Of a DNA stretch of 64,000 nucleotides, positions 8,519-17,456 are shown in pieces (positions within the stretch are counted from its first letter, which is position 1; each line of letters begins with the position of its first letter). Under the pieces are notes generated by a model that did not search any database, was not told where the DNA came from, and worked only from the letters and a program-made list of their open reading frames with translations. Both the position numbers and the translations under genes were made by a program. The stretch spans positions 62,001-126,000 of the forward strand of contig CALJGV010000032.1 of assembly GCA_938075305.1 (NCBI GenBank), given 5' to 3'. Source of the stretch: an uncultured bacterium (GTDB taxonomy: Bacteria; Planctomycetota; UBA1135; GCA-002686595).

Positions 8519-9589
8519 TCAAGCGAGCAGTTCGGCGAGGAGGTCCTCGTCGAGGGGTTGCCCCATGATCACGTCGCCCGCTCCCCGAGCGAGCACAAAC
8601 TCCGGAGCGCCGACGGCGCCCTTCTTGTCATGGGCGAGGCCTGCCTGGAGGGCCGCAGGTTTCAGCCGCTCCTCAAGGCCGTAGGCGCCACGGAGGGCCC
8701 CCAGGGACGAGGGCAGGCCGGCGCGTTCCAGCAGGAGTGTCGTGCGTTCGGTCAGCGCGCTGGAGGCTCCGCAGGTGGCCTCCGCCGCGCGCGCGGCGAG
8801 CCCGAGGCCGACTCCGACCGCCACCCCGTGGGGGACGACGCCGTACCCCGCGGCGCTCTCGATAGCGTGGGCGAAGGTGTGCCCGAGGTTGAGGGCGCGG
8901 CGCGGCCCGCGCTCCTCGGGGTCGGAGACCACCACCTGGGCCTTCACCCGCACGCAGGCCTCGACGACCGCCGTCAGAGCGCGGGGGTCGCGTTCGATGA
9001 GGGAGCCCATGAGCTCCTCGGTCTGGCTCAGGGCTGCCTCGCCGCCGATGATGGAGGTCTTGATGACCTCGCCGAGACCGCTCGCGAACTCGGCGTCGGA
9101 GAGGGTGGCGAGCAGCGCGGTGTCGCAGAGGACGCCCGCTGGCTGGTGGAACGACCCTGCGAGGTTCTTACCCGCTCGGAGGTTGATCGCCGTCTTGCCG
9201 CCCACGGAGGCGTCCACCTGGGCGAGCAGGGTCGTCGGCACCTGGAGGACGTCTAGCCCGCGCTTGAACAGCGAGGCGGCGAGGCCGCCGAGGTCACCGA
9301 CCGTCCCGCCGCCGTAGGCGATCAGCAAGGAACTCCTCGAGAGCCCCGCGGCGGCGCAGAAGTCGAGCACCTGGGCCAGCCCGTCCATGGACTTCAAGGG
9401 CTCGCCCGCGTCCACCTCGAGGGTCGAAGCGCCCTCGATGAGTGGGCCGTGCAGGGCGGCGACCCGCCGGTCCGCGAGGATCGCCACGCGGTCGCGCCCG
9501 GCCGCGTGGGCGAGGGCCTCCGAGGAGGCGCCTGCGCCCACGATGACTTCGTGCCGCTGACCCTCGAGGGCGATCGGGATGGAGGCCAT
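8519..9589 (-). CDS. aroB: 3-dehydroquinate synthase
   Basis: 356-residue enzyme of the shikimate pathway that converts DAHP to 3-dehydroquinate using NAD and a divalent metal in the cytoplasm. The NAD/substrate block YGGGTVGDLGG is followed by the family-diagnostic VPTTLLAQVDASVGGKTAIN and KNLAGSFHQP. The metal ligands appear as the Glu in GLGEVIK, the first His in LNLGHTFAHAIE and the His in VPHGVAVGVG. The ATG at 9589 gives the family length; an upstream in-frame start at 9664 would overlap the previous gene. No other shikimate gene is adjacent. It sits in an operon with membrane proteins of unknown role, 16 bp after the preceding stop. Confidence 0.96.
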   Translation of the reverse strand: MASIPIALEGQRHEVIVGAGASSEALAHAAGRDRVAILADRRVAALHGPLIEGASTLEVDAGEPLKSMDGLAQVLDFCAAAGLSRSSLLIAYGGGTVGDLGGLAASLFKRGLDVLQVPTTLLAQVDASVGGKTAINLRAGKNLAGSFHQPAGVLCDTALLATLSDAEFASGLGEVIKTSIIGGEAALSQTEELMGSLIERDPRALTAVVEACVRVKAQVVVSDPEERGPRRALNLGHTFAHAIESAAGYGVVPHGVAVGVGLGLAARAAEATCGASSALTERTTLLLERAGLPSSLGALRGAYGLEERLKPAALQAGLAHDKKGAVGAPEFVLARGAGDVIMGQPLDEDLLAELLA

Positions 9590-9605
9590 CAGTGGTCTGA
9601 GGACC

Positions 9606-11057
9606 TCAGACGGCGGCGGCCTCGCGGCCCTCGCGCTTGCGACGACGACGGACCATGTCCTCACGCAGCCTCGCGCTCTTGCGCCGGTCGGCGCGCAGCA
9701 GGAGGAAGATCACGATCACCATGAAGATGGTCGCGCCCACGATCATCAGGGCGATGGGCGCCACCGGGTTTGAGCCCTTGAGTTGGAAGACCTCGAGGTC
9801 GTGGAGGACGAAGACCGGGGAGCGCCGCGGCTCACCGGACTTGTTGCTGAAGAGGATGTTCCGGAAGAAGTACCCCTTGGCCTGCACGTAGCGGTGCGGA
9901 TCGTCAGCGCCCTTCAGCCCCTGGGTACGCAGCAGGTCGCGCCGGATGAACGGACCCACCCACTTGATCGTCTTGACCGAGCCCTTCCAGTTGTTGTTCC
10001 CGATCCAGCCCTGGGTCACGCGGTCGAGCCTGAGCGGGTTGTCCTCGACAGAGATGGAGTAGGTGTCGAGGTTGATGCTGACCGGGATCCGGAACGGGGT
10101 CCCTCGGAACGCGTCGCCGTCCTCGTAGATCTGGGACAGGACCTCCTGATTCAGCTCGGCGGCAGCGTCCCAGTCCGTCTCGGCGCCCTTCATCTGGGCG
10201 TAGGCCATCAGCCCCCACTGCTGCAGGTCGAAGGCGTCCTTCTCGAACGTCCGGGAGACCTCGTCGTCGAGGACGGAGTCGAGTCCGAGCAGGAGGGCCT
10301 GGGCCCACTCCTCGGTGAACTCCTCGGCGTCGGGGACGGCCGGGGTCGAGGGCGACGCGCGGAAGCCAAGGACGAGCGGTCCGCTCGCGGACTCGAGGGT
10401 CTCCGAGCCCATCGTGTTCGGGACCGCGGCGCGATACACCTTGTGGAAGAGGCCGTCGACCCGGATGTAGTCGCCAGTCCGCAGGGACTGCGGCGCGTTG
10501 GGGTCCCCTTCGAGCCTCGGCGCGTCCTGAACGAGGAAGTACCCGAGGGACCCGTCGTCGGTGAGGACGCTCCCGATCCACCCGGAGCGACTCCCGTCCG
10601 ATCCCTGCCGCTCCGAGACCTGGAGGATCTGACCGCGGAGCAGGATCGGATCGAGGCGGTGGCTGGAGGGGGCCGCCATGAGCTCGCTGGAGACCTCCGC
10701 GTCGAGGGTGCGCATCCCGGCGGACTCCAGTGCCTTGCGGGTCTGGAGCTTCGCGTAGGAGAACACCTCCTGGAGCGGGGCGGACTCGAGGAACTCCTGC
10801 TGGGCCTCGGTAGCGTCCTCGACCTGCGCGAGGACCTCCGGCTGGTCGAAGGGGATCTGCTGAACGGTCTCCTCGGGCGTGGGGACGTTGCTGGCGGACT
10901 CCTCGTTCAGCTTCTCCTGCTCGTCGAGCGTCCTCGCCTGGGAGTAGAGGTAGAGGGCGCCGATCAGGAGGGCGCTCACCGTCAGGCCGAGGATCCGGAA
11001 GCGGTCACGGCGGGCCATGCGGGCCGCCTCTTCGGGGGTGATCTTGCCGTACTTCAT
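9606..11057 (-). CDS. two-TM membrane-anchored protein, unknown function
   Basis: 483 residues. One TM segment lies near the N-terminus (about 22-40, after a basic RMARRDRFR stretch) and a second near the C-terminus (about 430-455, VAPIALMIVGATIFMVIVIF), followed by an extremely basic tail (RRKSARLREDMVRRRRKR). The region between would be extracytoplasmic. It contains two beta-rich stretches, one OB-like around LRGQILQVSERQ...GDYIRVDGLFHKVYR. The start ATG overlaps the stop of the glutamine amidotransferase gene (ATGA), and aroB follows after 16 bp. No family is recognised; the double anchor and basic tail suggest a membrane-complex component. Confidence 0.6.
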   Translation of the reverse strand: MKYGKITPEEAARMARRDRFRILGLTVSALLIGALYLYSQARTLDEQEKLNEESASNVPTPEETVQQIPFDQPEVLAQVEDATEAQQEFLESAPLQEVFSYAKLQTRKALESAGMRTLDAEVSSELMAAPSSHRLDPILLRGQILQVSERQGSDGSRSGWIGSVLTDDGSLGYFLVQDAPRLEGDPNAPQSLRTGDYIRVDGLFHKVYRAAVPNTMGSETLESASGPLVLGFRASPSTPAVPDAEEFTEEWAQALLLGLDSVLDDEVSRTFEKDAFDLQQWGLMAYAQMKGAETDWDAAAELNQEVLSQIYEDGDAFRGTPFRIPVSINLDTYSISVEDNPLRLDRVTQGWIGNNNWKGSVKTIKWVGPFIRRDLLRTQGLKGADDPHRYVQAKGYFFRNILFSNKSGEPRRSPVFVLHDLEVFQLKGSNPVAPIALMIVGATIFMVIVIFLLLRADRRKSARLREDMVRRRRKREGREAAAV

Positions 11058-11779
11058 CTGGTGACCGGTCGTTGGTGGGCGCGTGCAGCGTCGATGAGGC
11101 CGCGGAACAGCGCCTCGTGAACGGATTCGCCGGGGCTGAGTTCAGGGTGCCATTGAATACCGATCGCAAACGAACGGTGGGGGTGTTCGATGGCTTCCAC
11201 CAGACCCTCCTCGTCCACTCCGGAGACGATCCAAGGGGGCGGGACGGTCCGAAGTGCCTGATGGTGCCGTGAGACCACCTGGACGGGGTCTAGCCCCACC
11301 AGGCCTGCCAGTTTCGAGTGTGGAGTCGGTCGGACCGGATGGACCGCGCTGTCCGCGTGCTGGACGCGGCCGGGGCGCTCCGAGGGCAGGTCCTGCCACA
11401 GCGTCGCACCCCCGGCGAGGCCCAGGCACTGCAGGCCGTAGCAGATGCCCAGGATGGGCAGGTCGCGCTCGAGGGCGAGCCGGGTCAGGGCGAGGTCGTA
11501 GGACTGCTTGGAGCCCTCGGTCACGTCGGCCGCGGGGTGGGTCGGGCCGAGGCCCAGGCCCTCCGTGATGAAGTCGTCGCCGCCGGTGAGGACGAGGCCG
11601 TCCACCCGGTCGAGGACGGCCTCCAGCTCCTCGGTCTGTCCCTCCGGATCCAGCATCGGAGCGAGGGCGAGGGGGAATCCGCCGGCCCGGCGCACCGCAT
11701 CGGGGTAGCGCTGTCGGAGGCGCAGCATCGGATCCTCCGCGTGGTAGAGGCCGTTCACGGCGATCACGGGGGCGGACAT
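11054..11779 (-). CDS. class-I glutamine amidotransferase, PuuD-like gamma-glutamyl hydrolase
   Basis: 241-residue enzyme of the peptidase C26 family, whose members hydrolyse gamma-glutamyl amides such as gamma-glutamyl-GABA. The nucleophile elbow ILGICYGLQCLGLAGG puts the catalytic Cys at 113, and IQWHPELSP supplies His211 and Glu213. The N-terminal LVLTGGDDF block, the substrate-side RHHQALR segment and the length agree with PuuD-type enzymes. The frame is open upstream to 12208 but that part is composition-biased, so the ATG at 11779 is preferred. It is the first gene of the operon leading to aroB and overlaps the next gene by ATGA. The true substrate is uncertain. Confidence 0.85.
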   Translation of the reverse strand: MSAPVIAVNGLYHAEDPMLRLRQRYPDAVRRAGGFPLALAPMLDPEGQTEELEAVLDRVDGLVLTGGDDFITEGLGLGPTHPAADVTEGSKQSYDLALTRLALERDLPILGICYGLQCLGLAGGATLWQDLPSERPGRVQHADSAVHPVRPTPHSKLAGLVGLDPVQVVSRHHQALRTVPPPWIVSGVDEEGLVEAIEHPHRSFAIGIQWHPELSPGESVHEALFRGLIDAARAHQRPVTR

Positions 11780-11891
11780 TCCACGAGTATGGCGCGCCGG
11801 CCGGCGTGGACCTAGGCCCTCGCGGGCGCCGTCGGGAGAGTTTGGGCTTGGGGGGGGCCTCGCCGAATCCTGGGCGGTAGCCTCGGCCTCC

Positions 11892-12860
11892 ATGCTCCTA
11901 GACCTCGCGTTCCTGCTCCTGGGCTTCGTCTTGCTCGCCAAGGGCGCGGACTCCCTCGTGGAGGGTGGCGCCACCCTGGCGACCCGGTTCGGGATCAACC
12001 CGTGGGTCGTGGGGCTGACCGTCGTGGCGTGGGGGACCTCGCTCCCCGAGGTCGTGGTGTCGACCCTCGCCGCCACCGACGACCAGCCGGGGGTGGCCCT
12101 GGACAACGTGCTGGGGTCCAACGTCGCCAACGCCGGACTCGTGCTCGGGACGATCGGCCTGATCCTGCCCCGGGCCCTGGTCGGCCGACTTTCGATCCGG
12201 GAGAGCATGCCGCTGCTCCTCTCCCTCGCGGGCCTCTACTACGTCCTCGGGGATGGGGTCGTGACCCGGGTCGAGGGCGGCGTGATGCTCGCGGTCTTCG
12301 CGGCCTACACCCTGGAGCTGATCTTGTTCCGCGGGCGCGGGGAGGACTCACCCGCGGCGGACATGGAGCCGGGTGAGACCCACGCACCCTACCCCTGGCT
12401 GCGCGTCATCATCGGCGCGGCCGCCATCCTCGCCGGCGCCCGCCTCGTCCTGATGGGGGCCACCGGCGTGGCCGAGTCCATGGGGCTCAAGGACGGCGTG
12501 GTCGGGCTCCTCATCCTCGCCCTCGGCACCTCGCTGCCGGAGCTAGCTGCCGGCGTTGTGAGCGCTCGCAAGGGCCACACGGAGATCGGCCTGGGCAACA
12601 TCGTCGGCAGCAACGTCTTCAATACCCTCGCCGTCGTGGGGGTGGCCGCCGTGGTGGCGCCGTGGGGAGAATCCCCGACGGGGCAGGAGGCGTGGGCCGC
12701 CGCCCTGGACCGCTCTCTCGCCCGGGACTTCCCGGTGAACGTCATCTTCTCCCTGGTCCTCGTCCTCGCGCCCTCGATCTTCCGCGGGCGCGCGGCGCGC
12801 CTGCGCGCGGGGCTCATGCTGGGCGGCTGGCTCGCATACATCCTGTGGATCAACCTCTAG
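11892..12860 (+). CDS. CaCA-family sodium/calcium antiporter (YrbG-like)
   Basis: 322-residue inner-membrane cation exchanger with the internal duplication of the CaCA family. The first alpha repeat is GTSLPEVVVSTLAA followed by LDNVLGSNVANAGLVLG; the second is LGTSLPELAAGVVSA followed by GLGNIVGSNVFNTLAVVG. Each repeat provides the acidic ion-binding Glu and the GSNV-N pair. About ten hydrophobic helices are present, and a hydrophilic loop near residues 148-165 separates the halves. It is divergent from the amidotransferase operon. The GNAT gene starts within its last codons. Confidence 0.93.
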   Translation: MLLDLAFLLLGFVLLAKGADSLVEGGATLATRFGINPWVVGLTVVAWGTSLPEVVVSTLAATDDQPGVALDNVLGSNVANAGLVLGTIGLILPRALVGRLSIRESMPLLLSLAGLYYVLGDGVVTRVEGGVMLAVFAAYTLELILFRGRGEDSPAADMEPGETHAPYPWLRVIIGAAAILAGARLVLMGATGVAESMGLKDGVVGLLILALGTSLPELAAGVVSARKGHTEIGLGNIVGSNVFNTLAVVGVAAVVAPWGESPTGQEAWAAALDRSLARDFPVNVIFSLVLVLAPSIFRGRAARLRAGLMLGGWLAYILWINL

Positions 12861-13372
12861 GCGACCACGTCCTCTTCAGGACGGCGCGCCTGACGGTGCG
12901 TCGGCTCGGGCCAGGGCACGTGGCGGACCTGCTCGCCGTCTACGGGGACCGTGAGACCGTGCGTTGGGTCGGCGACGGGGAGCCCCTCTCCGAGGACGAT
13001 GCCCACCGCTGGGTCGACGTGACGGAGCGTAACTACCGCCTACGGGGCTACGGGATGGCGGCCCTGACGCTCTCGGAGACCGGCGAGGTGGTCGGCTTCT
13101 GCGGCATCGTGAGGCCGGGGGGGCAGGAAGAGGACGAGGTGAAGTACGCCCTGCACCGTTCTCGCTGGGGGCAGGGGCTCGCCACGGAGGCCGTGGAGGG
13201 GATGCTGGCCCACGGGGCGGGGAGCCTCGGCCTCGTGGAGATCATCGCGACCGTGGCCGCGGAGAACGCCGCGTCCCTGCGGGTCCTCCACAAGGTCGGG
13301 ATGAAGCCGGCAGGCGACCGTGAGGAGGAGGACGGCTCGATCACCCGCGTCCTCCGCTGGGTCCCGAGCTGA
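12845..13372 (+). CDS. GNAT acetyltransferase, RimJ/RimL-like
   Basis: About 175 residues. The N-terminal strand LFRTARLTVRRLGPGHVADL is typical of RimJ/RimL-type N-acetyltransferases. The acetyl-CoA loop is RWGQGLATEAVEGMLAHG, matching the Q/R-x-x-G-x-G/A pattern, and the C-terminal AENAASLRVLHKVGM segment is the family's conserved N-x-x-S-xRV-xEK-G motif. Such enzymes acetylate protein N-termini or small amines. The GTG at 12845 overlaps the end of the antiporter gene by 16 bp and is chosen because it precedes the first strand by a few residues; it is not certain. Confidence 0.82.
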   Translation: MDQPLGDHVLFRTARLTVRRLGPGHVADLLAVYGDRETVRWVGDGEPLSEDDAHRWVDVTERNYRLRGYGMAALTLSETGEVVGFCGIVRPGGQEEDEVKYALHRSRWGQGLATEAVEGMLAHGAGSLGLVEIIATVAAENAASLRVLHKVGMKPAGDREEEDGSITRVLRWVPS

Positions 13373-13400
13373 CCCCGGGCCGGGAGGCCACGCTCGCGCC

Positions 13401-14624
13401 TCAGGCGCGGGCGACCTCGACCACCTCGGCGTCGGTCAGGTTGCGGGCCGAGCTCTTGGCGAAGTCCAGGACCCGGGCCACGGTGCTCTCGTCGGCCTCG
13501 ATTCCGTTCTTCTCGAGCACCCAGCTGACGTTGGACTTGCCGCTCATTGGGCCCACCAGGATGCGCTGCTCGAGCCCGACCATGGCCGCGGGGACGCCTG
13601 AGTAGACGCGGTCTGCGAGCCACGAGTCGCCCTTGCGGAAGGCCTTCACCACCGCCGCCGCGTGGACGCCGGTGGCCGTCTCGAAGGCGTCGCTGCCGAA
13701 GACGGGGTAGTTGTCGGGGAAGGGGATCCCGATGCAATCTGAGGCCTTCTTGACGTAGTCGCCCAGGGCGGTGAGGTCCCGGTCGATCCAGCCGACGAGC
13801 CCGAGGTTCACCAGCAGCATGTCCATCTCGGTGTTCCCGGCGCGCTCGCCGACCCCCAGCGCCGTCCCGTGGATCCGGCTCGCGCCCGCCTCGATCGCGA
13901 CCAGGGCGTTGATCAGCCCGAACCCGCGGTCCCGATGGCCGTGCCAGTCGATCCCGACATCGGCGCCCCGCTCGTCGGCGATCTCCCGGACGAACTTGAG
14001 CAGGCGGCGCACGCCGGTGGGGGTCGCGTGGCCACAGGTGTCGCAGACGCAGAGGCGAGAGGCCCCGGCGTCGATGGCGGCTCCGTAGAGGGCCCTCAGG
14101 GTCTCCGGCTTGGCGCGGGTCGTGTCCTCGGTCACGAACATGACCGGCATGTCCTCCTTCACGGCGAAGGCGACCGCCTCGCTCGAGAGCTTCACCATGC
14201 GCTCCAGCTCCCAGTTCTCCGTGTAGAAGCGGATGGGGCTGGAGCCGATGAAGGCGCAGACCTCGAGGGGCGCGCCGATCTGCTGCTGGATCTCGGCTGC
14301 GGGCTCGATGTCGCCGATCATCGTCCGGCACGCCACGTTGGGCGTGATGGCGAGGTCCTTCATGGTCCTCGCGAGCTCCAGGATGTGGGTCCTGGCCCGC
14401 CCCCCGGCTCCGGGGAGCCCGATGTTGGCCGCGTCGATCCCGAGTCGGTCCATCATCTGGACCAGCTCGATCTTGTCCTCGAGGCTCGGATCGAGCGCGC
14501 TGGGGCTCTGCAGGCCGTCTCGCAGCGTCTCATCGACGAGCTGGATCTCCCCGAACCCCGCCGGGTCCTCGTCGTTCCAGTCGTGGATCAGCGAGTCGTT
14601 GTCCTGTCCGTTGGTTTCCATCAT
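13401..14624 (-). CDS. DRE-TIM metallolyase, isopropylmalate/homocitrate synthase-like
   Basis: 407 residues. An HMGL-like TIM barrel begins with LVDETLRDGLQSP, giving the metal-binding Asp and catalytic Arg-Asp. It continues with the HxH metal pair in DWHGHRDRGFGLINALVAIE and the family motif GERAGNTEMD. These enzymes condense acetyl-CoA with 2-keto acids, as in leucine or lysine biosynthesis. The C-terminal regulatory (LeuA dimer) domain is absent, and about 120 residues of a different helical tail follow (from the PDNYPVFGSDAFETATGVHA segment), as in homocitrate-synthase-like proteins. Two ATGs (14624 and 14621) are possible. The exact substrate is not resolved, and no leu or lys neighbours are present. 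Confidence 0.82.
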   Translation of the reverse strand: MMETNGQDNDSLIHDWNDEDPAGFGEIQLVDETLRDGLQSPSALDPSLEDKIELVQMMDRLGIDAANIGLPGAGGRARTHILELARTMKDLAITPNVACRTMIGDIEPAAEIQQQIGAPLEVCAFIGSSPIRFYTENWELERMVKLSSEAVAFAVKEDMPVMFVTEDTTRAKPETLRALYGAAIDAGASRLCVCDTCGHATPTGVRRLLKFVREIADERGADVGIDWHGHRDRGFGLINALVAIEAGASRIHGTALGVGERAGNTEMDMLLVNLGLVGWIDRDLTALGDYVKKASDCIGIPFPDNYPVFGSDAFETATGVHAAAVVKAFRKGDSWLADRVYSGVPAAMVGLEQRILVGPMSGKSNVSWVLEKNGIEADESTVARVLDFAKSSARNLTDAEVVEVARA

Positions 14625-14786
14625 CAGCAGTTGGGCAGGAGCGGGATCGGGGAGTTGGTCGCCCCCTGCGCCGTCTCGTATCTTAGCCCTTCCGCCGGCA
14701 TCCGTTTTGCGTCCCCCCGGGGCGTGTCCGGATCCCAATCCGTCGCCCGCCCGCCCCTCGCTCTTCGGCGTCCGCTCCGAGCCTCC

Positions 14787-16157
14787 ATGACCGCCCCTGA
14801 CCCGAGCCTCGAGGCAGCGGAGACCGCCTTCCGCGACGTGCTCGCGGAGTCACCCGCGCGGGCCGCGGTGCTCCTCGTGGACATCCACCCCGCGGACGCC
14901 GTGGAGTGGCTCCGCGACACGGAGGACCGGGACCGCAGCATGGTCTTCGGGGCGCTCTCCCCGACCTGTCAGGCCTCGATCCTCGAACACGCCGATGAGG
15001 CCCTCACCCAGGAGCTGATCGCGCCCCTCGATGCGCGCCTCTTGACCCGGGTCCTCGAGGAGCTCCCCTCGGACGAGGCGGCGGACGTCCTCATCGAGGC
15101 CGACGACCAGGTGGCCAACGACGCCCTCGAGCGCCTCTCGCCGGCGACCGCCGAGTCGCTCCGGACCCTGCTCAGCTTCGACCCCGAGAGCGCGGGCGGG
15201 ATCATGGCCACGGACTTCGTGGTCACCCAGCCCGGGGAGCGCATCGGCGACGTGGTCAAGAGCGTCCGCAAGGGCGCGGAGGACATCGAGTCCGACGTCG
15301 GCGTCTTCGTTCTCGACCAGCAGCGGCGCCCCATCGGCTACCTGTCCGACCGCGCGTTGCTGACGCACACGATCCACTCGCCGGTCGAGGAGGTGATGTG
15401 TGAGCCCTTCGTGGTCGCGGTGGACGAGGACCAGGAGGGGGTCGCCCAGCTGATGGCGAAGTACGGGCTGCAGTCGGTGGCTGTGGTCGACGACGCCGGC
15501 GCGCTGCTCGGGGTCATCTCCGCCGAGGACGCCGCCGCGATCCTCGAGGAGGAGGTCGATGAGGACATCGCGCTCCTCGTCGGCGTGGGCGCGGACCAGC
15601 AGCAGACCCGCCTCCCGGTGCTCGTTCGCGTGCGGCAACGCCTCCCGCTCATGGGCCTCACGGTCGTGGCCGGGCTCGCGAGCGCCAAGATCCTCGCCCT
15701 CGCCCTCGGTCACGGATCGGGGGACGGCGGCGGCGTGCAGCAGGCGATCCTCCGCTACCTGCCCCTCATCGTCGGGTTGGCTGGCAACGTCGGGATCCAG
15801 TCCTCCACCATCTTCGTCCGGGGCTTCGCGACCGGCGAGGTGGACGAGGATCGTGAGTGGCCGGTGTTCTTCACCGAGTGGGGGGTCGGCACGATCATCG
15901 GCGCGCTGTGCGGGGTCACGACCTGGCTGGTGGCCGGGTTCATCGAGTCGAGCACCCCCGGCCTCGGCGCGGCGGTGGGCTTCGCGGTCTTCGCCGCGGT
16001 GGCCTGGGCGGCGATGCTCGGCGGGATCATCCCGATCGCGTGTCGGAGCCTTGGGATCGACCCGGCCGTGGTCGCCGGCCCGTTCCTCATCGCCCTCTCC
16101 GACGTCTCCGGGTCGGCCATCTACATCTTCGTGGCGCGCGAGATCGCCATGCGCTGA
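14787..16157 (+). CDS. mgtE: magnesium transporter MgtE
   Basis: 456-residue gated Mg2+ channel. Three parts are seen in order: the cytoplasmic MgtE_N helical superhelix (about 10-125, with LPSDEAADVLIEADD), a CBS-domain pair (about 135-260, including VFVLDQQRRPIGYLSDRALL and VAVVDDAGALLGVISAEDAA), and five membrane helices. The pore-helix region includes RYLPLIVGLAGNVGIQSST and, further on, the conserved P-x-x-x-DVSG near the C-terminus (IALSDVSGSAIYIFVA). The ATG at 14787 gives the normal family length and follows a 162-bp divergent region. The stop overlaps the signal peptidase start (TGATG). Confidence 0.95.
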   Translation: MTAPDPSLEAAETAFRDVLAESPARAAVLLVDIHPADAVEWLRDTEDRDRSMVFGALSPTCQASILEHADEALTQELIAPLDARLLTRVLEELPSDEAADVLIEADDQVANDALERLSPATAESLRTLLSFDPESAGGIMATDFVVTQPGERIGDVVKSVRKGAEDIESDVGVFVLDQQRRPIGYLSDRALLTHTIHSPVEEVMCEPFVVAVDEDQEGVAQLMAKYGLQSVAVVDDAGALLGVISAEDAAAILEEEVDEDIALLVGVGADQQQTRLPVLVRVRQRLPLMGLTVVAGLASAKILALALGHGSGDGGGVQQAILRYLPLIVGLAGNVGIQSSTIFVRGFATGEVDEDREWPVFFTEWGVGTIIGALCGVTTWLVAGFIESSTPGLGAAVGFAVFAAVAWAAMLGGIIPIACRSLGIDPAVVAGPFLIALSDVSGSAIYIFVAREIAMR

Positions 16158-17365
16158 TGGAGGCGGGTCACGAGGGGGAGCCGGTCGCGGGGCGTCGAGC
16201 TCGGGTCCTCTGGCGGGTCGCGATCTCGCTCGGGTGCCTGGCCGCTGCCCTCGTTATCTTCAAGAAGCAGGTGGGCTGGTTCTTCCCCGTGGTCTCCGGC
16301 TCGATGGAGCCCACGGTGGAGACGGATGAGTGGGTCTTCCTGCGGTACGGCGTGGAGCCGTTGGAGCGGTTCGACATCGTGGCCTTCACGGACGTGGGCG
16401 GGGGCGCCTCCATCAAGCGGGTCATCGGCCTGCCGGGGGAGGTGATCGCCCTCGACCCGACGGGGGACGTGCGAGTCGAGGGTGCGCCCCTGCGCGGAGA
16501 GGCGCGGCGCCCACCCCTGACCCCGGTCTTCGATTCCAGGCTCCAGTCCATCGATGAACACTGGCGCCACGGCGGGGCGTACGCGGATCCCTGGTCCCAG
16601 GTCGGCGGCCCGGAGGGGGCGCCAGGTGAAGTGTGGGAGATGGATGGCAGCGCGGTGGCCCGCTCGGCCAGCCTGGGGCTGCTCGGCTTCCACGACCGCG
16701 TGGACGACGGCGCGCTACGCCCGGATGGCACCCTGCAGCGCGGACAGCAGGTGGTGCATGACGTGGCCGTCTCGTTCGAGGTCAAGCTCCTCGACGCCGG
16801 CGGTCGAGTCTGCGTCCAGCTCATGGAGCAGGGGGACGTGTTCGAGGTCTCCGTGCCCATCTACGAGGGCGAAGAGGAGGCCCGCGTCGACCTCTTCCGC
16901 CGCAGGGCGTCGCGGGAACCGGTGGAGTACTTCGTCTACGGGCGGACCCCGGTCCCCATTGGAGAGTGGGTGCCGGTGCGATTCAGCAACATCGACAACC
17001 TGCTGCGCTTCGAGCTCGGGGACTTCGAGCTGGAGTTCGACTACGACTACCGCGGCAACACCCTCCATCCGACCGCCTTCGACATGGGCGCGGTGAGCCT
17101 CGGTGAGCGGGTCCGGCTGGGAGGGGAGGGTGTGGTCCTCCAGGTCCGGAACATCCGAGTGGAGCGAGACTTCCACATCTCCGCCCGCGGGGCCTTCGGC
17201 GCGGGGGCGCCGCTCCAGCTGGGGCCGGACGAGGTCTTCGTCGTGGGGGACGCCACCGCGGTCAGCAGGGACAGCCGGGACCGAGGTCCCGTGTCTCGGA
17301 GCAGGATCTTCGGCCGCGTGGACGCCGCCGTATGGCCCCTCAGCAGGGCCAGGTGGCTGCGCTGA
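16157..17365 (+). CDS. lepB: signal peptidase I with large inserted domain
   Basis: 402-residue membrane-bound S26 peptidase that removes signal peptides of exported proteins. One TM segment (about 18-36) is followed by box B FPVVSGSMEPT, with catalytic Ser49, and box D GGGASIKRVIGLPGE, with catalytic Lys87. Box E lies near the C-terminus (VVGDATAVSRDSRDRGPV), with Ala instead of Asn after GD. Between box D and box E sits an insertion of about 240 residues rich in beta strands (for example VSFEVKLLDAGGRVCVQLME and WVPVRFSNIDNLLRFELGD), possibly a jelly-roll fold. Typical bacterial LepB proteins are shorter. The gene starts inside the mgtE stop. Confidence 0.88.
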   Translation: MEAGHEGEPVAGRRARVLWRVAISLGCLAAALVIFKKQVGWFFPVVSGSMEPTVETDEWVFLRYGVEPLERFDIVAFTDVGGGASIKRVIGLPGEVIALDPTGDVRVEGAPLRGEARRPPLTPVFDSRLQSIDEHWRHGGAYADPWSQVGGPEGAPGEVWEMDGSAVARSASLGLLGFHDRVDDGALRPDGTLQRGQQVVHDVAVSFEVKLLDAGGRVCVQLMEQGDVFEVSVPIYEGEEEARVDLFRRRASREPVEYFVYGRTPVPIGEWVPVRFSNIDNLLRFELGDFELEFDYDYRGNTLHPTAFDMGAVSLGERVRLGGEGVVLQVRNIRVERDFHISARGAFGAGAPLQLGPDEVFVVGDATAVSRDSRDRGPVSRSRIFGRVDAAVWPLSRARWLR

Positions 17366-17416
17366 TCGACCGCGCGACCTCCCGGTGGGCGATGGCCGAT
17401 AAGTCCTGGAGATCCC

Positions 17417-17447
17417 GTGGAACCCCACGGCCACCCGGCGGTTCCAC
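17417..17447. promoter_or_regulatory. inverted repeat before the ECF sigma gene
   Basis: Perfect 8-bp arms GTGGAACC (17417-17424) and GGTTCCAC (17440-17447) are separated by 15 bp and lie 9 bp before the sigma-factor ATG. The arm contains GGAAC, the common -35 core of ECF promoters, but no well-spaced -10 follows. It could be an operator, an autoregulatory element or an RNA hairpin covering the translation start. Confidence 0.4.
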
Positions 17448-17456
17448 CGCCCCGTC

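Noticed and set aside
17395-17402. Exact sigma28 -10 octamer GCCGATAA before the ECF sigma gene
   Set aside because: The bases 15 bp upstream (GACC) do not resemble TAAA or TCAA and the gene is not flagellar; probably chance.
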